Notes: a model not told the origin generated them from the letters alone. Positions 50,326 through 59,793 are shown, numbered from the stretch's first letter. The stretch: DNA of 64,000 nt from Chryseobacterium indologenes (GCF_018362995.1 NZ_CP074372.1:682001-746000), one strand, 5' to 3'. Numbers and translations are program-made.

Positions 50326-52905
50326 TTAACTACGCAGATCTTCCAAAAACTGTTCCAAAGAATGAAGATCGCTGATCAGAACCTCTCTTGCTTTAGCTCC
50401 GTTAAAACCTCCCACAATACCACTGGCTTCAAGCTGATCCATAATTCTTCCGGCCCTGTTGTATCCCAGTTTCAATTGTCTCTGAAGCATTGATGTAGAA
50501 CCTTGTTGGGTTGAAACGATAATTCTTGCCGCTTCTTCAAATAAAGCATCTTTTTCGTTCGGGTCAAAAGTACCTACTGTACTTGTAGAGTCTTCAGAAA
50601 CATATTCAGGAAGTAAGAATGCAGAAGCATATCCTTTCTGCTCTCCAATAAACTCAGCAAGTCTTTCTACCTCTGGCGTATCTACGAAAGCACATTGAAG
50701 TCTTAATATCTCATTTCCATTGAAATAAAGCATATCTCCTTTACCAATCAGCTGATCTGCGCCCGGAGAGTCAAGGATCGTTCTGGAGTCTACACTGGAG
50801 ATTACTCTGAAGGCTGCTCTTGCAGGGAAGTTGGCTTTAATCATACCTGTAATTACGTTTACGGATGGCCTTTGTGTTGCTACAATAAGGTGAATTCCTA
50901 CGGCTCTTGCAAGCTGTGCCAGTCTGGCAATCGGTAATTCTACCTCTTTTCCTGCTGTCATGATCAAATCTGCAAACTCGTCTACTACCAATACTATATA
51001 AGGTAAGAAACGGTGTCCGTTGTCAGGGTTTAATTTTCTTTCTGCAAATTTCTTGTTGTATTCTTTCAGGTTTTTGCAGAAAGCATTTTTAAGAAGATCA
51101 TATCGTGTGTCCATCTCAATACAAAGAGAGTTCAGCGTATTGATTACTTTATTGGTATCAGTAATGATTGCTTCTTCCGCATCCGGCAGTTTTGCTAAAT
51201 AATGTCTTTCAATTTTTGAATATAAAGAAAGCTCCACTTTTTTAGGATCCACCATGACGAACTTCAGTTCGCTTGGGTGTTTTTTGTAAAGAAGTGAGGT
51301 AAGGATTGCATTAATCCCTACAGATTTACCCTGACCTGTTGCTCCCGCCATCAGTAAGTGAGGCATCTTTGAAAGGTCAGCCATAAAAATTTCGTTAGAA
51401 ATCGTTTTTCCGAAAACCACGGGAAGATCCATGTCTGTATTCTGGAATTTCTGAGAAGCAATTACAGAACGCATAGAAACCATCGTAGGGTTTTTTCTTG
51501 GTACCTCAATACCAATTGTTCCTTTCCCCGGCATCGGAGCAATAATCCTGATTCCTAACGCGGAAAGGTTCAATGCAATATCATCCTGCAGTTTTTTAAT
51601 AGCTGCTACTCTGATTCCCGCTTCCGGTACAATTTCATATAATGTGACAGTAGGACCAATTGTTGCCTTGATCTCTGCAATTCCTACGTTGAAGTTTTTC
51701 AGAAGCCCAACGATCTTATTCTTATTTTCTTCTAATTCTTCTTTGTTGATGGAGATTTCTTCACTTCCATAATCTTTCAGTAATTCTACAGGTGGCATCT
51801 GGAATTTAGCCAGATCAAGCTTGTGATCATATAAACCGTGTTTTTCTACAAGTTCCTGAGATTTTTTATCAGAATCATCCAGAATGTCAATTACAGGGGC
51901 TACTTCTACATTGAATTTAATGTTTTCCTGTGCCGGTGCAGTGTTTACAGCAGAAGATGGAGAAGATGGTCTGATATCAAATGCTTCTTCCGGAGTAGAA
52001 ACCGGAACAATAGGTTTTGTAGAAAGATTTAAACTTACCGGCTGGGCAACCTCTCTTGGCTCCACTTCAAAAGAAGTGTGGTTTGGAGTCGTAATGGTTT
52101 CTATACCGGTTGAAACCGGAACTTCCGGAAATCCTTTCGGAACACTTACAGGTTCTGGTTCTTTTATTGTATGGATTGAATTATTGGAAGTGCTATTGGT
52201 AACATCACTTACCGTAACACGAGATGGAGCTGTTTCTTCAATTTCTTCAGCTTCTTCTTTCAATTCCTCATCTGCCTCGAAGTCATCATTAGAGTCCGGA
52301 ATCATAGATTTTACTTTTCCAATAGTATTTTCATTGATCTTATCCAATTTTGCTTTGATAGAACTTGGACGAAGATTAAATTCTAGAATAAAATACAAAA
52401 GAATACTTGCCACCAACACAGTCCATAGACCTACCGCTCCAATAATAGAATTAAGGTAATCCATAATCTGATATCCATATACGCCTCCTAAAACACCTTG
52501 TCCTTTAGTAAGTGCTCCCATAAAAATTGGAAGCCAGCAGATAAAAAACAAAGAGTGCCCGAAGGTTTTCCATGGTTTGAAGATTTTCTTCTTAAGGATT
52601 AGAGTGCCGACTACAAGAAATAAAAATGCAATGATGAATGAAGCAATACCAATACTTTCGAAAATGAAGATATTCCCCAGCCAGTCACCAGCCTTGCCAA
52701 AGATATTTGAAGATTTTATAGTCTTGTCCAGCATCGTTCCTGCCTGGCTTTGATCTGCTTTCCAGTTCATTAAATAAGAAATGAATGAGAATGCAAGAAC
52801 AGCCGATAAAAGTATAAAAGTAAGCCCGGAAAAAATACGTGGCTTAGATAAAATTTTGCCTGTTTCAGGCGATTCAGTCTGTTTTTTTTGTGTCTTTTTA
52901 TCCAT
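50326..52905 (-). CDS. ftsK: DNA translocase FtsK/SpoIIIE
   Basis: 859 residues. Four or so TM helices in the first 180 residues, then a low-complexity linker rich in E, P, S, T (about 200-350), the alpha/beta domains (EEISINKEELEENKNKIVGLLKNF, GPTVTLYEIVPEAGI), and the RecA-like motor with Walker A GATGQGKSVGINAI and Walker B YIVLVVDEFADLIM. The C-terminal gamma domain (LKLGYNRAGRIMDQLEASGIVG) reads polarity sequences. It pumps chromosome ends through the closing septum. A minus-strand TAAATTTG at 52919-52926 is a good -7 box. Confidence 0.95.
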   Translation of the reverse strand: MDKKTQKKQTESPETGKILSKPRIFSGLTFILLSAVLAFSFISYLMNWKADQSQAGTMLDKTIKSSNIFGKAGDWLGNIFIFESIGIASFIIAFLFLVVGTLILKKKIFKPWKTFGHSLFFICWLPIFMGALTKGQGVLGGVYGYQIMDYLNSIIGAVGLWTVLVASILLYFILEFNLRPSSIKAKLDKINENTIGKVKSMIPDSNDDFEADEELKEEAEEIEETAPSRVTVSDVTNSTSNNSIHTIKEPEPVSVPKGFPEVPVSTGIETITTPNHTSFEVEPREVAQPVSLNLSTKPIVPVSTPEEAFDIRPSSPSSAVNTAPAQENIKFNVEVAPVIDILDDSDKKSQELVEKHGLYDHKLDLAKFQMPPVELLKDYGSEEISINKEELEENKNKIVGLLKNFNVGIAEIKATIGPTVTLYEIVPEAGIRVAAIKKLQDDIALNLSALGIRIIAPMPGKGTIGIEVPRKNPTMVSMRSVIASQKFQNTDMDLPVVFGKTISNEIFMADLSKMPHLLMAGATGQGKSVGINAILTSLLYKKHPSELKFVMVDPKKVELSLYSKIERHYLAKLPDAEEAIITDTNKVINTLNSLCIEMDTRYDLLKNAFCKNLKEYNKKFAERKLNPDNGHRFLPYIVLVVDEFADLIMTAGKEVELPIARLAQLARAVGIHLIVATQRPSVNVITGMIKANFPARAAFRVISSVDSRTILDSPGADQLIGKGDMLYFNGNEILRLQCAFVDTPEVERLAEFIGEQKGYASAFLLPEYVSEDSTSTVGTFDPNEKDALFEEAARIIVSTQQGSTSMLQRQLKLGYNRAGRIMDQLEASGIVGGFNGAKAREVLISDLHSLEQFLEDLRS

Positions 52906-53215
52906 AATATCAATGTCGCAAATTTAATGTTTTTTCAACACTAAAAGAATCTTTTTTCTCCAAAAAACATTTTGGAAATCCCACTTTTTACAACGATTAT
53001 TTAAAATTTGATTAAAAAATATTGTTCGCAATTATAAAATAAAAATAGGGCTATTTTTTTTGTTTATGCAAATCTGATGCTGTTAAATTATATTAACTAA
53101 TCATATTTGTTTTTCTTTAAAAAAGATAATACAATTTCTGATTTAAATTTAGAGAAATGAAAAAAATAATAATATTAAAAATTATGATTGATATTATTGA
53201 AGGTCAGGTGCATTT

Positions 53216-53231
53216 TTTGAACTAGTTCAAA
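53216..53231. promoter_or_regulatory. FNR/Crp-like palindromic site
   Basis: TTTGAACTAGTTCAAA is a perfect 16-bp palindrome of the form TTGAn-N4-nTCAA, the spacing of Crp/Fnr-family sites. It ends 21 bp before the -7 box of the isochorismatase gene, and a Crp/Fnr regulator gene follows that gene. Confidence 0.55.
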
Positions 53232-53252
53232 GGTCAGGATTGGTAACAATTA

Positions 53253-53260
53253 TAATTTTG
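53253..53260 (+). promoter_or_regulatory. -7 box of isochorismatase-family gene
   Basis: TAATTTTG matches TAnnTTTG, 17 bp before the ATG at 53278. Confidence 0.5.
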
Positions 53261-53277
53261 TCTCAGAAATTTCACAC

Positions 53278-53919
53278 ATGGAAAATAAATTCAAAACAAT
53301 TCTGACCTTAGGTCTGATATTTATTTCACTGATTACAATGAACGCACAAAAACAAAAAATGGAAAACACAGCATTATTAATTATCGACGTACAAAATGAT
53401 TATTTCCCGGGAGGAAAAATGACATTGGAGAAAGCTGAGCAGGCTGGAGAAAATACCAGGAGAATTTTAGAATATTTCAGGAGCAGCAATCTTCCTGTCA
53501 TTCATGTCAAACATATCTCAACGAATGAAGGGGCTACTTTTTTTCTTCCGGATACAGATGGAGCTAAGATTAATCAGCTGGTTTTGCCGAGAAAGGATGA
53601 GAAAATAATTACCAAGCATTTTCCCAACAGCTTCAGAGAAACGGATCTCATGAACTATCTCCAGTCAAAGAAAATCAAAAACCTGGTGATTACAGGAATG
53701 ATGACGGATGTTTGTGTAGAGGCAACTACCAGAGCGGCTTTTGATTTTGGATTTAATAATACAATTATTGGAGATGCTACAGCCACCAGAAATCGTGAAC
53801 TGAATGGGGAAGTGGTAAATGCTGCGGAAGTTCAAAGATCTTTTTTAGCGGGAATTTCCGCTCTTGGGAATCTTTATGCCCGTGTAGTTAATACCAATGA
53901 TTTTTTAAACAGAAAATAA
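53278..53919 (+). CDS. Isochorismatase-family cysteine hydrolase, exported
   Basis: 213 residues. An N-terminal signal sequence (about 1-23, ending MNAQ) is unusual for this normally cytoplasmic family. The triad is complete: Asp37 in LLIIDVQNDYF, Lys113 in ITKHFPNSF and Cys146 in MMTDVCVEATTRAAFD. Relatives include nicotinamidase, isochorismatase and N-carbamoyl amidases; the substrate is not clear. An internal ATG (MENTALLIIDVQ) at residue 28 could give a cytoplasmic form. A Crp/Fnr gene follows, and an FNR-like palindrome lies in front. Confidence 0.87.
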   Translation: MENKFKTILTLGLIFISLITMNAQKQKMENTALLIIDVQNDYFPGGKMTLEKAEQAGENTRRILEYFRSSNLPVIHVKHISTNEGATFFLPDTDGAKINQLVLPRKDEKIITKHFPNSFRETDLMNYLQSKKIKNLVITGMMTDVCVEATTRAAFDFGFNNTIIGDATATRNRELNGEVVNAAEVQRSFLAGISALGNLYARVVNTNDFLNRK

Positions 53920-53940
53920 CTTAACATAACTTAGTTTTGT

Positions 53941-53973
53941 AAAGGTGTCAATAATTTGATACCTTTATTTTGC
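53941..53973 (+). terminator. Hairpin after isochorismatase gene
   Basis: AAAGGTGTCAA pairs with TTGATACCTTT (10 of 11) around TAAT, followed by ATTTTG. It probably ends the hydrolase transcript; being just before the Crp/Fnr start it could also be a binding site. Confidence 0.6.
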
Positions 53974-53985
53974 TTAAATAACATA

Positions 53986-54564
53986 ATGTCCGATCTGCTA
54001 TATAAAAACATCAGCAAATATGTAAATCTTTCCAAAGAAGATTTCAATCAGTTTATAAAACCTTTTGAATGCCGAAAGTTTAAAAAGAAGGAAATTGTTC
54101 TCAAAGAAGGGGATTATTGTGCTTTTGAAGGATTTGTTCTGAATGGCTGTTTTAAAATCTATTACCTGAACGAAAACGGATTTGAACAAACCCTGTATTT
54201 CGCGGTAGAAGGATGGTGGATCACAGATATTGACAGTCTTATCAATAATGTACCGAGCATTCTGAATATTGAGGCCCTTGAAGACAGTGAAGTATTGATG
54301 ATTTCCAAAAAAGACAAAGAATATTTGTATGAGACCATGCCTCAGATAGAAAAACTTTTCAGGATAATGAACCAGAATTCTTCAGTAGCATTGCAGAGAA
54401 GGATACTTTCTTTAACGGGGAAAACGGCAGATAAGCGCTATCTTGAATTTCTTGAAAAGTACCCCGGATTGGAACAGAAAATTACCCAGCAGCAGGTGGC
54501 TTCTTATTTGGGAATTACTCATGAATTTTTAAGTAAAATCAGGAAGAAAATCTTTGAAAAATAA
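53986..54564 (+). CDS. Crp/Fnr-family transcriptional regulator
   Basis: 192-193 residues from the ATG at 53986. The cyclic-nucleotide-binding-like beta roll includes FKKKEIVLKEGDYCAFEGFVLNGCFKIYYLNENGFEQTLYFAVEGWW; the C-terminal helix-turn-helix is KITQQQVASYLGITHEFLSKIRKKI. The cAMP-contact Arg/Ser motif is not evident, as in many Bacteroidetes members whose ligand is unknown. It has no Cys cluster for an iron-sulfur site. It lies after the hydrolase gene on the same strand and probably controls it. Confidence 0.88.
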   Translation: MSDLLYKNISKYVNLSKEDFNQFIKPFECRKFKKKEIVLKEGDYCAFEGFVLNGCFKIYYLNENGFEQTLYFAVEGWWITDIDSLINNVPSILNIEALEDSEVLMISKKDKEYLYETMPQIEKLFRIMNQNSSVALQRRILSLTGKTADKRYLEFLEKYPGLEQKITQQQVASYLGITHEFLSKIRKKIFEK

Positions 54565-54813
54565 TTTAAAAATGGTTTCGGAATAATTCAGAATATGGAT
54601 TATTTTTGAAAGTTTTCCGGGCACATGTCTTGAGATTAAAAATAGAAGCCTTCGATCACGGATATAGGTATTATGAATCTGTATTTTTTCGGTTTTAAGA
54701 ATTGAATTTTTCCTAAAGTCTTCAGGCTTATTAAGAATGTTTCAAAATAAGCAAAACGGAGGCCAAAGTGACAAAAAACAGCTTTTTTTAAGCTCTTTAT
54801 GGTTTATCATGCT

Positions 54814-54821
54814 TATTTTTG
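54814..54821 (+). promoter_or_regulatory. -7 box of CcsBA gene
   Basis: TATTTTTG matches TAnnTTTG, 20 bp before the ATG at 54842. Confidence 0.45.
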
Positions 54822-54841
54822 CATGTCAAGTACAATAAATC

Positions 54842-57800
54842 ATGAAGAAGCTCCAAGATATTCTTATCTCAACCAGGACAATGGCTGTATTGCTGCTGGT
54901 TTATGCATTCGCGATGGCCTATGCAACGTTCTTAGAAAACGACTACGGAACTCCTACAGCAAAAGCATTAATTTATGAGGCCAAGTGGTTCGAACTGATC
55001 ATGGTCCTGCTCATTCTTAATTTCATAGGAAATATCGGAAGATACAGACTATGGAAAAGGGAGAAATGGCCGGTTCTTGTTTTCCACCTTGCTTTTATTT
55101 TTATTTTTATTGGTGGTGCCATCACAAGATACATCAGTTTTGAAGGAACTATGCACATCAGAGAAGGTGAAACTTCAAACGAAATCGTAACGGATAAAAA
55201 TTTCTTTAAAATCCAGATCGAAGAAAAAGGTGATGTTCTTAATTATCAGGATGTTCCTTATCTGATGTCCCCATTGAATAAAGATTTCAAAGCAACCTAT
55301 GACTTCCACGGAAAAGAAGTGAAAGTGTTTGCGAAAGAATATATTCAAAGAAAAAAAGACAGTCTTGTCGCTGAGCCAAACGGTGCGGAATATCTTCATC
55401 TGGTATCTACCGGAAATACCGGAAGACAGAATATTTACATCAAACCGGGTGAGACAAAATCGATCAACGGAACTTTGGTGACGTTCAACAGAGCGATTGA
55501 AGGAGCGGTTGAATTTAAAAATGAAGGAGGAAAATTATTCATCAAAACACCTGTAGATGCAAGCTATATGACCATGGCTACTCAGGCAACAGGAAGTACT
55601 GTAAAAAATGAGTTCCAGCCTTTGGCATTGAGAAGCTTATATACCATCAATGAACTGAAGCTTGTAGTTCCTGAAGGTCTTAAAAAAGGAAGACTGATCG
55701 CGATTGAAGGTGACAGAAAGAAAGATGCTAATGTTCCTGATATGCTTCAGATTGAGCTTCAGGGTCCAAAAACAAAACAATTGGTAGATCTTTCTGTTGA
55801 AAAAGGAAATCCTAATGCTTACAAGCAGGTGACTATGGATGGTTTAAACATCATGGTTGGATTCGGACCCAAAGTATACAATACCCCTTTTGCGTTGAAG
55901 CTGGATGACTTTGTAATGGAAACTTATCCTGGAAGCTCATCTCCAAGTGCTTATGAAAGTCACGTGAAAATCATTGATGAGGGTAAAGAAACTCCTTATA
56001 AAATCTATATGAACCACGTTCTTAACCATAAAGGATACCGTTTCTTCCAGTCAAGTTTTGATCCTGACAGAATGGGAACTGTTCTTTCTGTAAACCATGA
56101 TTACTGGGGAACTTTGATTTCTTACATCGGATACGGACTTTTATTCTTAGGAATGTTTGTGATCTTCTTCTGGAAAGGAACTCACTTCTGGAAACTGAAT
56201 AAAATGCTGATTGATGCAAACAAAAAGAAAACAAAAATTGCAACAATACTTTTAGTGTTTTTAAGCTTAGGGTTGAACGCACAAAAAATCGAAACTCACG
56301 GGACTACGGACGGAAGCAGAGAACACATTCATGTGGAAGGTGATAATCATACCCACGCTCCGGCTCCGTCTGCTCAACCGCTTGATGGCGCTGCTCCAAA
56401 GCAGAATTCTCTGGCTACACCGATGGGTAAAATGAGATCTATCACTCCGGATGAAATCATTGCGAGAAACAAAATCAGTAAAGAACATGCTGATAAATTC
56501 GGATATCTTTTGGTGCAAAGTTTTGAAGGAAGAATTGTTCCTATCAATACAGAAGCATTGGATGTTTTAAGAAAATTATACAAAAAAGACGAATTTAAAG
56601 GAACAGACGGAAAGTATCTTACAGCTAACCAATGGTTTCTTTCAATCAATACAGACACACCAAGCTGGACTATGGTTCCGATGATCAAAGTGGGAACGAA
56701 AGGAGGTGATGAACTGAAAAATAAAACAAAGGCAGATGAAGATGGGTATACTTCACTGATGAACCTTTTCCCGGCTGATGCCAATGGTAATCTGACTTAT
56801 ATTTTAGAGCATGATTATAATACGGCATTCCGTAAAAAACCAGCTGAACAAACGAACTACGACAAAGAAGTAATTGCTGTAAATGAAAGAGTGCAGATTT
56901 TCAATGAGTTCTTCAGCGGTCAGTTTATGAGAATTGTTCCTGTGAAAAATGATGCCAACCACACATGGCATTCATGGTTAGATCAAAAATTTGAACCGGA
57001 CATGGAATCTCAGCAGGTGATGGGACCTTATTTTGCTGAAGCTCTTACCGCACAGAAAACCGGTGATTGGAGTAAAGCGGATGCTGAGTTAGCGAAACTT
57101 TCAGAATACCAGCAGAAATGGGGTAAGGCAGTAGTTCCTGCAAAATCTAAAGTTGATCTTGAGGTTTTCATGAATAAAGCAGATATTAACTTTAAACTCT
57201 TGATTTTCTATACTATTATCGGAGGGCTTCTTTTAATCTTAGGGTTTGTTGAGCTGTTTAAATCCAATAAAGTTTTAAATAAAATCATTAAAGTAATCAT
57301 TGCGGTTGGTTTAGTAGGATATCTTTGCCATTTCTTAGGACTTGTAGCAAGATGGTATATCTCAGGACACGCACCTTGGAGTAACGGATATGAAGCCATT
57401 ATCTTCATCTCTTGGGTAGGTATTACGGCAGGTTTATTATTATACAGAAATTCCAATGCATTAATTCCTGCAGCCGGATTTATGGTGGCAGTTATTATGA
57501 TGGGATTTGCGCACGGAGGTTCAGCTCTTGATCCGCAGATCACGCCGCTTGTTCCGGTATTGAAATCTTATTGGTTAATTGTTCACGTAGCCATTATTAC
57601 ATCAAGTTATGGATTCTTCGCACTGTCGATGATCATTGCTGTAATCTCATTGGTATTCTATATTATATCCAATAAAGAAACTTATAAAATTCACCACGAT
57701 ACAACATTAAAGGAATTGGTAATTGTTTCTGAGATGTCATTAACCATCGGATTGTTTGCATTAACGGTAGGAAACTTCTTAGGAGGAATCTGGGCAAACG

Positions 57801-58117
57801 AATCATGGGGAAGATACTGGAGCTGGGACCCGAAAGAAACATGGGCGTTCATCTCCATCATGGTATATGCATTTGTACTGCACATGAGGTTAGTGCCTGG
57901 CTTGAGAAGCAGATGGGCATTCCACGTAGCAACGATGTTTGCATTCTGCTCAATGGTAATGACTTATTTTGGAGTAAATTACTACTTAAGCGGACTTCAC
58001 TCATATGCAGCGGGAGATCCGGTACCAGTACCAGCTTGGGTATACATCGGAATCTCTACAATGATCATTTTATCAGCTATCTCTTATATGAAGTTTAAAA
58101 CTTTAACAAAGAAATAA
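54842..58117 (+). CDS. ccsBA: Fused cytochrome c biogenesis protein CcsB-CcsA (system II)
   Basis: 1091 residues. The N-terminal ResB/CcsB part has TM helices at about 13-30, 48-65 and 77-95, a large periplasmic domain, and another helix near 425-445. A His-rich linker (HIHVEGDNHTHAP) follows a hydrophobic stretch resembling a signal peptide (LVFLSLGLNAQ). The C-terminal CcsA part has about eight helices and the heme-handling WWD region NESWGRYWSWDPKETWAF plus flanking His. The fused form occurs in Bacteroidetes and Helicobacter. It moves heme outward and attaches it to apocytochromes c. Monocistronic, with a terminator at 58138. Confidence 0.93.
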   Translation: MKKLQDILISTRTMAVLLLVYAFAMAYATFLENDYGTPTAKALIYEAKWFELIMVLLILNFIGNIGRYRLWKREKWPVLVFHLAFIFIFIGGAITRYISFEGTMHIREGETSNEIVTDKNFFKIQIEEKGDVLNYQDVPYLMSPLNKDFKATYDFHGKEVKVFAKEYIQRKKDSLVAEPNGAEYLHLVSTGNTGRQNIYIKPGETKSINGTLVTFNRAIEGAVEFKNEGGKLFIKTPVDASYMTMATQATGSTVKNEFQPLALRSLYTINELKLVVPEGLKKGRLIAIEGDRKKDANVPDMLQIELQGPKTKQLVDLSVEKGNPNAYKQVTMDGLNIMVGFGPKVYNTPFALKLDDFVMETYPGSSSPSAYESHVKIIDEGKETPYKIYMNHVLNHKGYRFFQSSFDPDRMGTVLSVNHDYWGTLISYIGYGLLFLGMFVIFFWKGTHFWKLNKMLIDANKKKTKIATILLVFLSLGLNAQKIETHGTTDGSREHIHVEGDNHTHAPAPSAQPLDGAAPKQNSLATPMGKMRSITPDEIIARNKISKEHADKFGYLLVQSFEGRIVPINTEALDVLRKLYKKDEFKGTDGKYLTANQWFLSINTDTPSWTMVPMIKVGTKGGDELKNKTKADEDGYTSLMNLFPADANGNLTYILEHDYNTAFRKKPAEQTNYDKEVIAVNERVQIFNEFFSGQFMRIVPVKNDANHTWHSWLDQKFEPDMESQQVMGPYFAEALTAQKTGDWSKADAELAKLSEYQQKWGKAVVPAKSKVDLEVFMNKADINFKLLIFYTIIGGLLLILGFVELFKSNKVLNKIIKVIIAVGLVGYLCHFLGLVARWYISGHAPWSNGYEAIIFISWVGITAGLLLYRNSNALIPAAGFMVAVIMMGFAHGGSALDPQITPLVPVLKSYWLIVHVAIITSSYGFFALSMIIAVISLVFYIISNKETYKIHHDTTLKELVIVSEMSLTIGLFALTVGNFLGGIWANESWGRYWSWDPKETWAFISIMVYAFVLHMRLVPGLRSRWAFHVATMFAFCSMVMTYFGVNYYLSGLHSYAAGDPVPVPAWVYIGISTMIILSAISYMKFKTLTKK

Positions 58118-58137
58118 AGATCTGAACATAAAAATTA

Positions 58138-58169
58138 AAATCCTGGAATTTACTTTCCGGGATTTTTTT
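58138..58169 (+). terminator. ccsBA terminator
   Basis: AAATCC.GGAA pairs with TTCC.GGATTT, followed by TTTTTT. Confidence 0.75.
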
Positions 58170-58205
58170 ATTCCCGTTGTTTTTGTTATTGAGGGGAATT
58201 GTTTT

Positions 58206-58354
58206 AACGCTAAGTTCGCAATGATTATATTATGATGATTATTGTTCGCAAAGGCGTTTCACTCAGCAAATGAAGTAGTATCCATAGCTAAACGAAGTAC
58301 CTTTGCGAACAAAAATAAAGCACTAATATAAATTAACTTCGTGAACTTTGCGTT
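58206..58354. repeat. Nested REP-like palindrome with CGCAAAG arms
   Basis: Outer arm AACGCTAAGTTCGC (58206-58219) pairs at 12 of 14 with 58341-58354. Inner arm TTCGCAAAGG (58245-58254) pairs perfectly with CCTTTGCGAA (58300-58309). The layout and CGCAAAG motif resemble the element at 11091-11245. It fills the otherwise empty gap between ccsBA and the SPFH gene. Confidence 0.65.
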
Positions 58355-58468
58355 TAGTTAAGCACCACGAATCCCGAATCCCGTAAAAAATTCATAATTC
58401 ATAACACATAATTCAAAATTTATCACCATCTTTATGATATCAAAATAATATCAAATTAAAATTCAATC

Positions 58469-59335
58469 ATGGAAAAAACATTAAAACCCATGTCGGGTTA
58501 TCTTACACTGGTCATCTGCCTTGCCTTGTTTGTGGCAGCAGTTTACTTTTTTGTTAGTGGAGTAGATCAAAGTATAGCCTATGTAGTTATCGCCATGCTT
58601 TGCTTTCTTCTTTCGTGCTTTTTCTTAAAAGGCTTAATGATTATTCAACCCAACCACTCAAGAGTGCTGAACTTTTTTGGAAAATATGTTGGAAGTGTAA
58701 AAGAGAACGGATTATTCTTCATCAATCCTTTGTATTCATCACAGAAAATATCTTTACGTTCTGAAAATTTACAGGGACAGACTTTGAAAGTAAATGATAA
58801 AATGGGAAATCCAATTGAAATCGCGGTTGTCATCGTATGGAAAGTTGGGGATACTTATAAAGCAGCTTTTGATGTAGAGCGCTATTCTGATTTCGTGAAA
58901 ATGCAGAGTGAAGCAGCGGTACGTCATTTGGCGATGAGCTTTCCTTATGATAATTTAGAAGATGATCATGCTCCAATTACCCTGAGAGAGGGTGGAGATA
59001 AAATCAATTCTATCTTGGAGCAGGAACTTACAGACCGTCTTTCAAAGGCAGGAATTGTGATTCAGGAGGCCAGGATTTCGCATTTGGCTTATGCTTCGGA
59101 AATTGCAGGAGCTATGCTTCAGAGACAGCAGGCAACAGCTATTGTAGCAGCAAGAACCAAGATTGTGGAAGGAGCTGTAGGAATGGTGGATCTTGCATTG
59201 AAAAAACTTTCAGAAGAGAATATTGTTGAGCTTGATGATGAAAGAAAAGCAGCAATGGTAAGCAATTTAATGGTGGTTCTTTGCGGAGAAAAAGCTGCAA
59301 CACCGGTATTAAATGCGGGAACACTTTATAATTAA
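58469..59335 (+). CDS. SPFH/band 7 domain membrane protein
   Basis: 288 residues. Two hydrophobic helices (about 12-30 and 35-55) precede an SPFH domain: IIQPNHSRVLNFFGKYVGSVKENGLFFINPLYSSQKISLR, VNDKMGNPIEIAVVIVWKV, YSDFVKMQSEAAVRHLA. The C-terminal helix (AGAMLQRQQATAIVAARTKIVEGAVGMVDLAL) is typical of this prokaryotic subgroup. Such proteins form membrane scaffolds; the specific role is unknown. An Arc-type gene follows by 79 bp, a frequent pairing in this group. Confidence 0.88.
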   Translation: MEKTLKPMSGYLTLVICLALFVAAVYFFVSGVDQSIAYVVIAMLCFLLSCFFLKGLMIIQPNHSRVLNFFGKYVGSVKENGLFFINPLYSSQKISLRSENLQGQTLKVNDKMGNPIEIAVVIVWKVGDTYKAAFDVERYSDFVKMQSEAAVRHLAMSFPYDNLEDDHAPITLREGGDKINSILEQELTDRLSKAGIVIQEARISHLAYASEIAGAMLQRQQATAIVAARTKIVEGAVGMVDLALKKLSEENIVELDDERKAAMVSNLMVVLCGEKAATPVLNAGTLYN

Positions 59336-59414
59336 AAGTGAAAAATTAAAAGTAGATTGTAGTGGTTATATTTCTACACTACAATAGTCAGAATAATGTT
59401 AGAGAATTTAGAAA

Positions 59415-59603
59415 ATGAAATCAGAAAAAGCTCAGAACTCTTCAGAAAACAAAAGCAAAAAATCTTTTGTGATAAGGATAGATGAGTCTACTTATAAACT
59501 CCTCGAAAAGTGGGCCAATGATGACTTCAGAAGTGTGAACGGACAGATAGAATACCTGTTGCATCAGAGCCTGGTTAATGCAGGGAGGAAGAAGAAAGAG
59601 TAG
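59415..59603 (+). CDS. Arc-type ribbon-helix-helix protein
   Basis: 62 residues. KSFVIRIDESTYKLLEKWANDDFRSVNGQIEYLLHQSLVNAG fits the Arc/MetJ fold: one strand (FVIRID) for DNA contact and two helices. The N-terminus is polar and basic. It may bind DNA near its own operon, though members linked to SPFH genes may work differently. Probably co-transcribed with the SPFH gene. Confidence 0.8.
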   Translation: MKSEKAQNSSENKSKKSFVIRIDESTYKLLEKWANDDFRSVNGQIEYLLHQSLVNAGRKKKE

Positions 59604-59768
59604 TTTGAAAAAGATGAATTGTGGAGTATATATGCTATTTTCAGGGAATATAGCTGTTAAAAGACGGTACTTCTTCTCTTTTTGAAATTACAGAAAATAT
59701 AAAAAAGGATTCTTTTTTTAGCTTTTCAATAAATAAATAACAATTCAATTAACCTTATACCAAAAAAG

Positions 59769-59793
59769 AAAGCAGAGAAAATTTCTCTGCTTT
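59769..59793. terminator. Bidirectional terminator
   Basis: AAAGCAGAGAAA pairs perfectly with TTTCTCTGCTTT with a 1-nt spacer, so the real loop is the AT-rich centre; T-runs on both strands. It follows the 49-residue minus-strand gene directly. Confidence 0.8.

Larger units (their letters stand above)
52906..53277. other. Divergent regulatory region between ftsK and isochorismatase gene
   Basis: 372 bp, very AT-rich, no ORF. It has the ftsK -7 box (52919-52926, minus), two copies of AAGGTCAGG (near 53204 and 53230), the FNR-like palindrome at 53216-53231 and a rightward -7 box TAATTTTG at 53253-53260. Confidence 0.55.

Noticed and set aside
51884..52459. 191-codon plus-strand ORF opposite ftsK
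   Set aside because: It mirrors the low-complexity linker of FtsK; Ser/Thr/Gly-rich by composition with no domain.
59397..59486. Alternative 29-codon ORF (MLENLENEIRKSSE...) overlapping the Arc-type gene
   Set aside because: Different frame from the recognisable ribbon-helix-helix protein and stops early.
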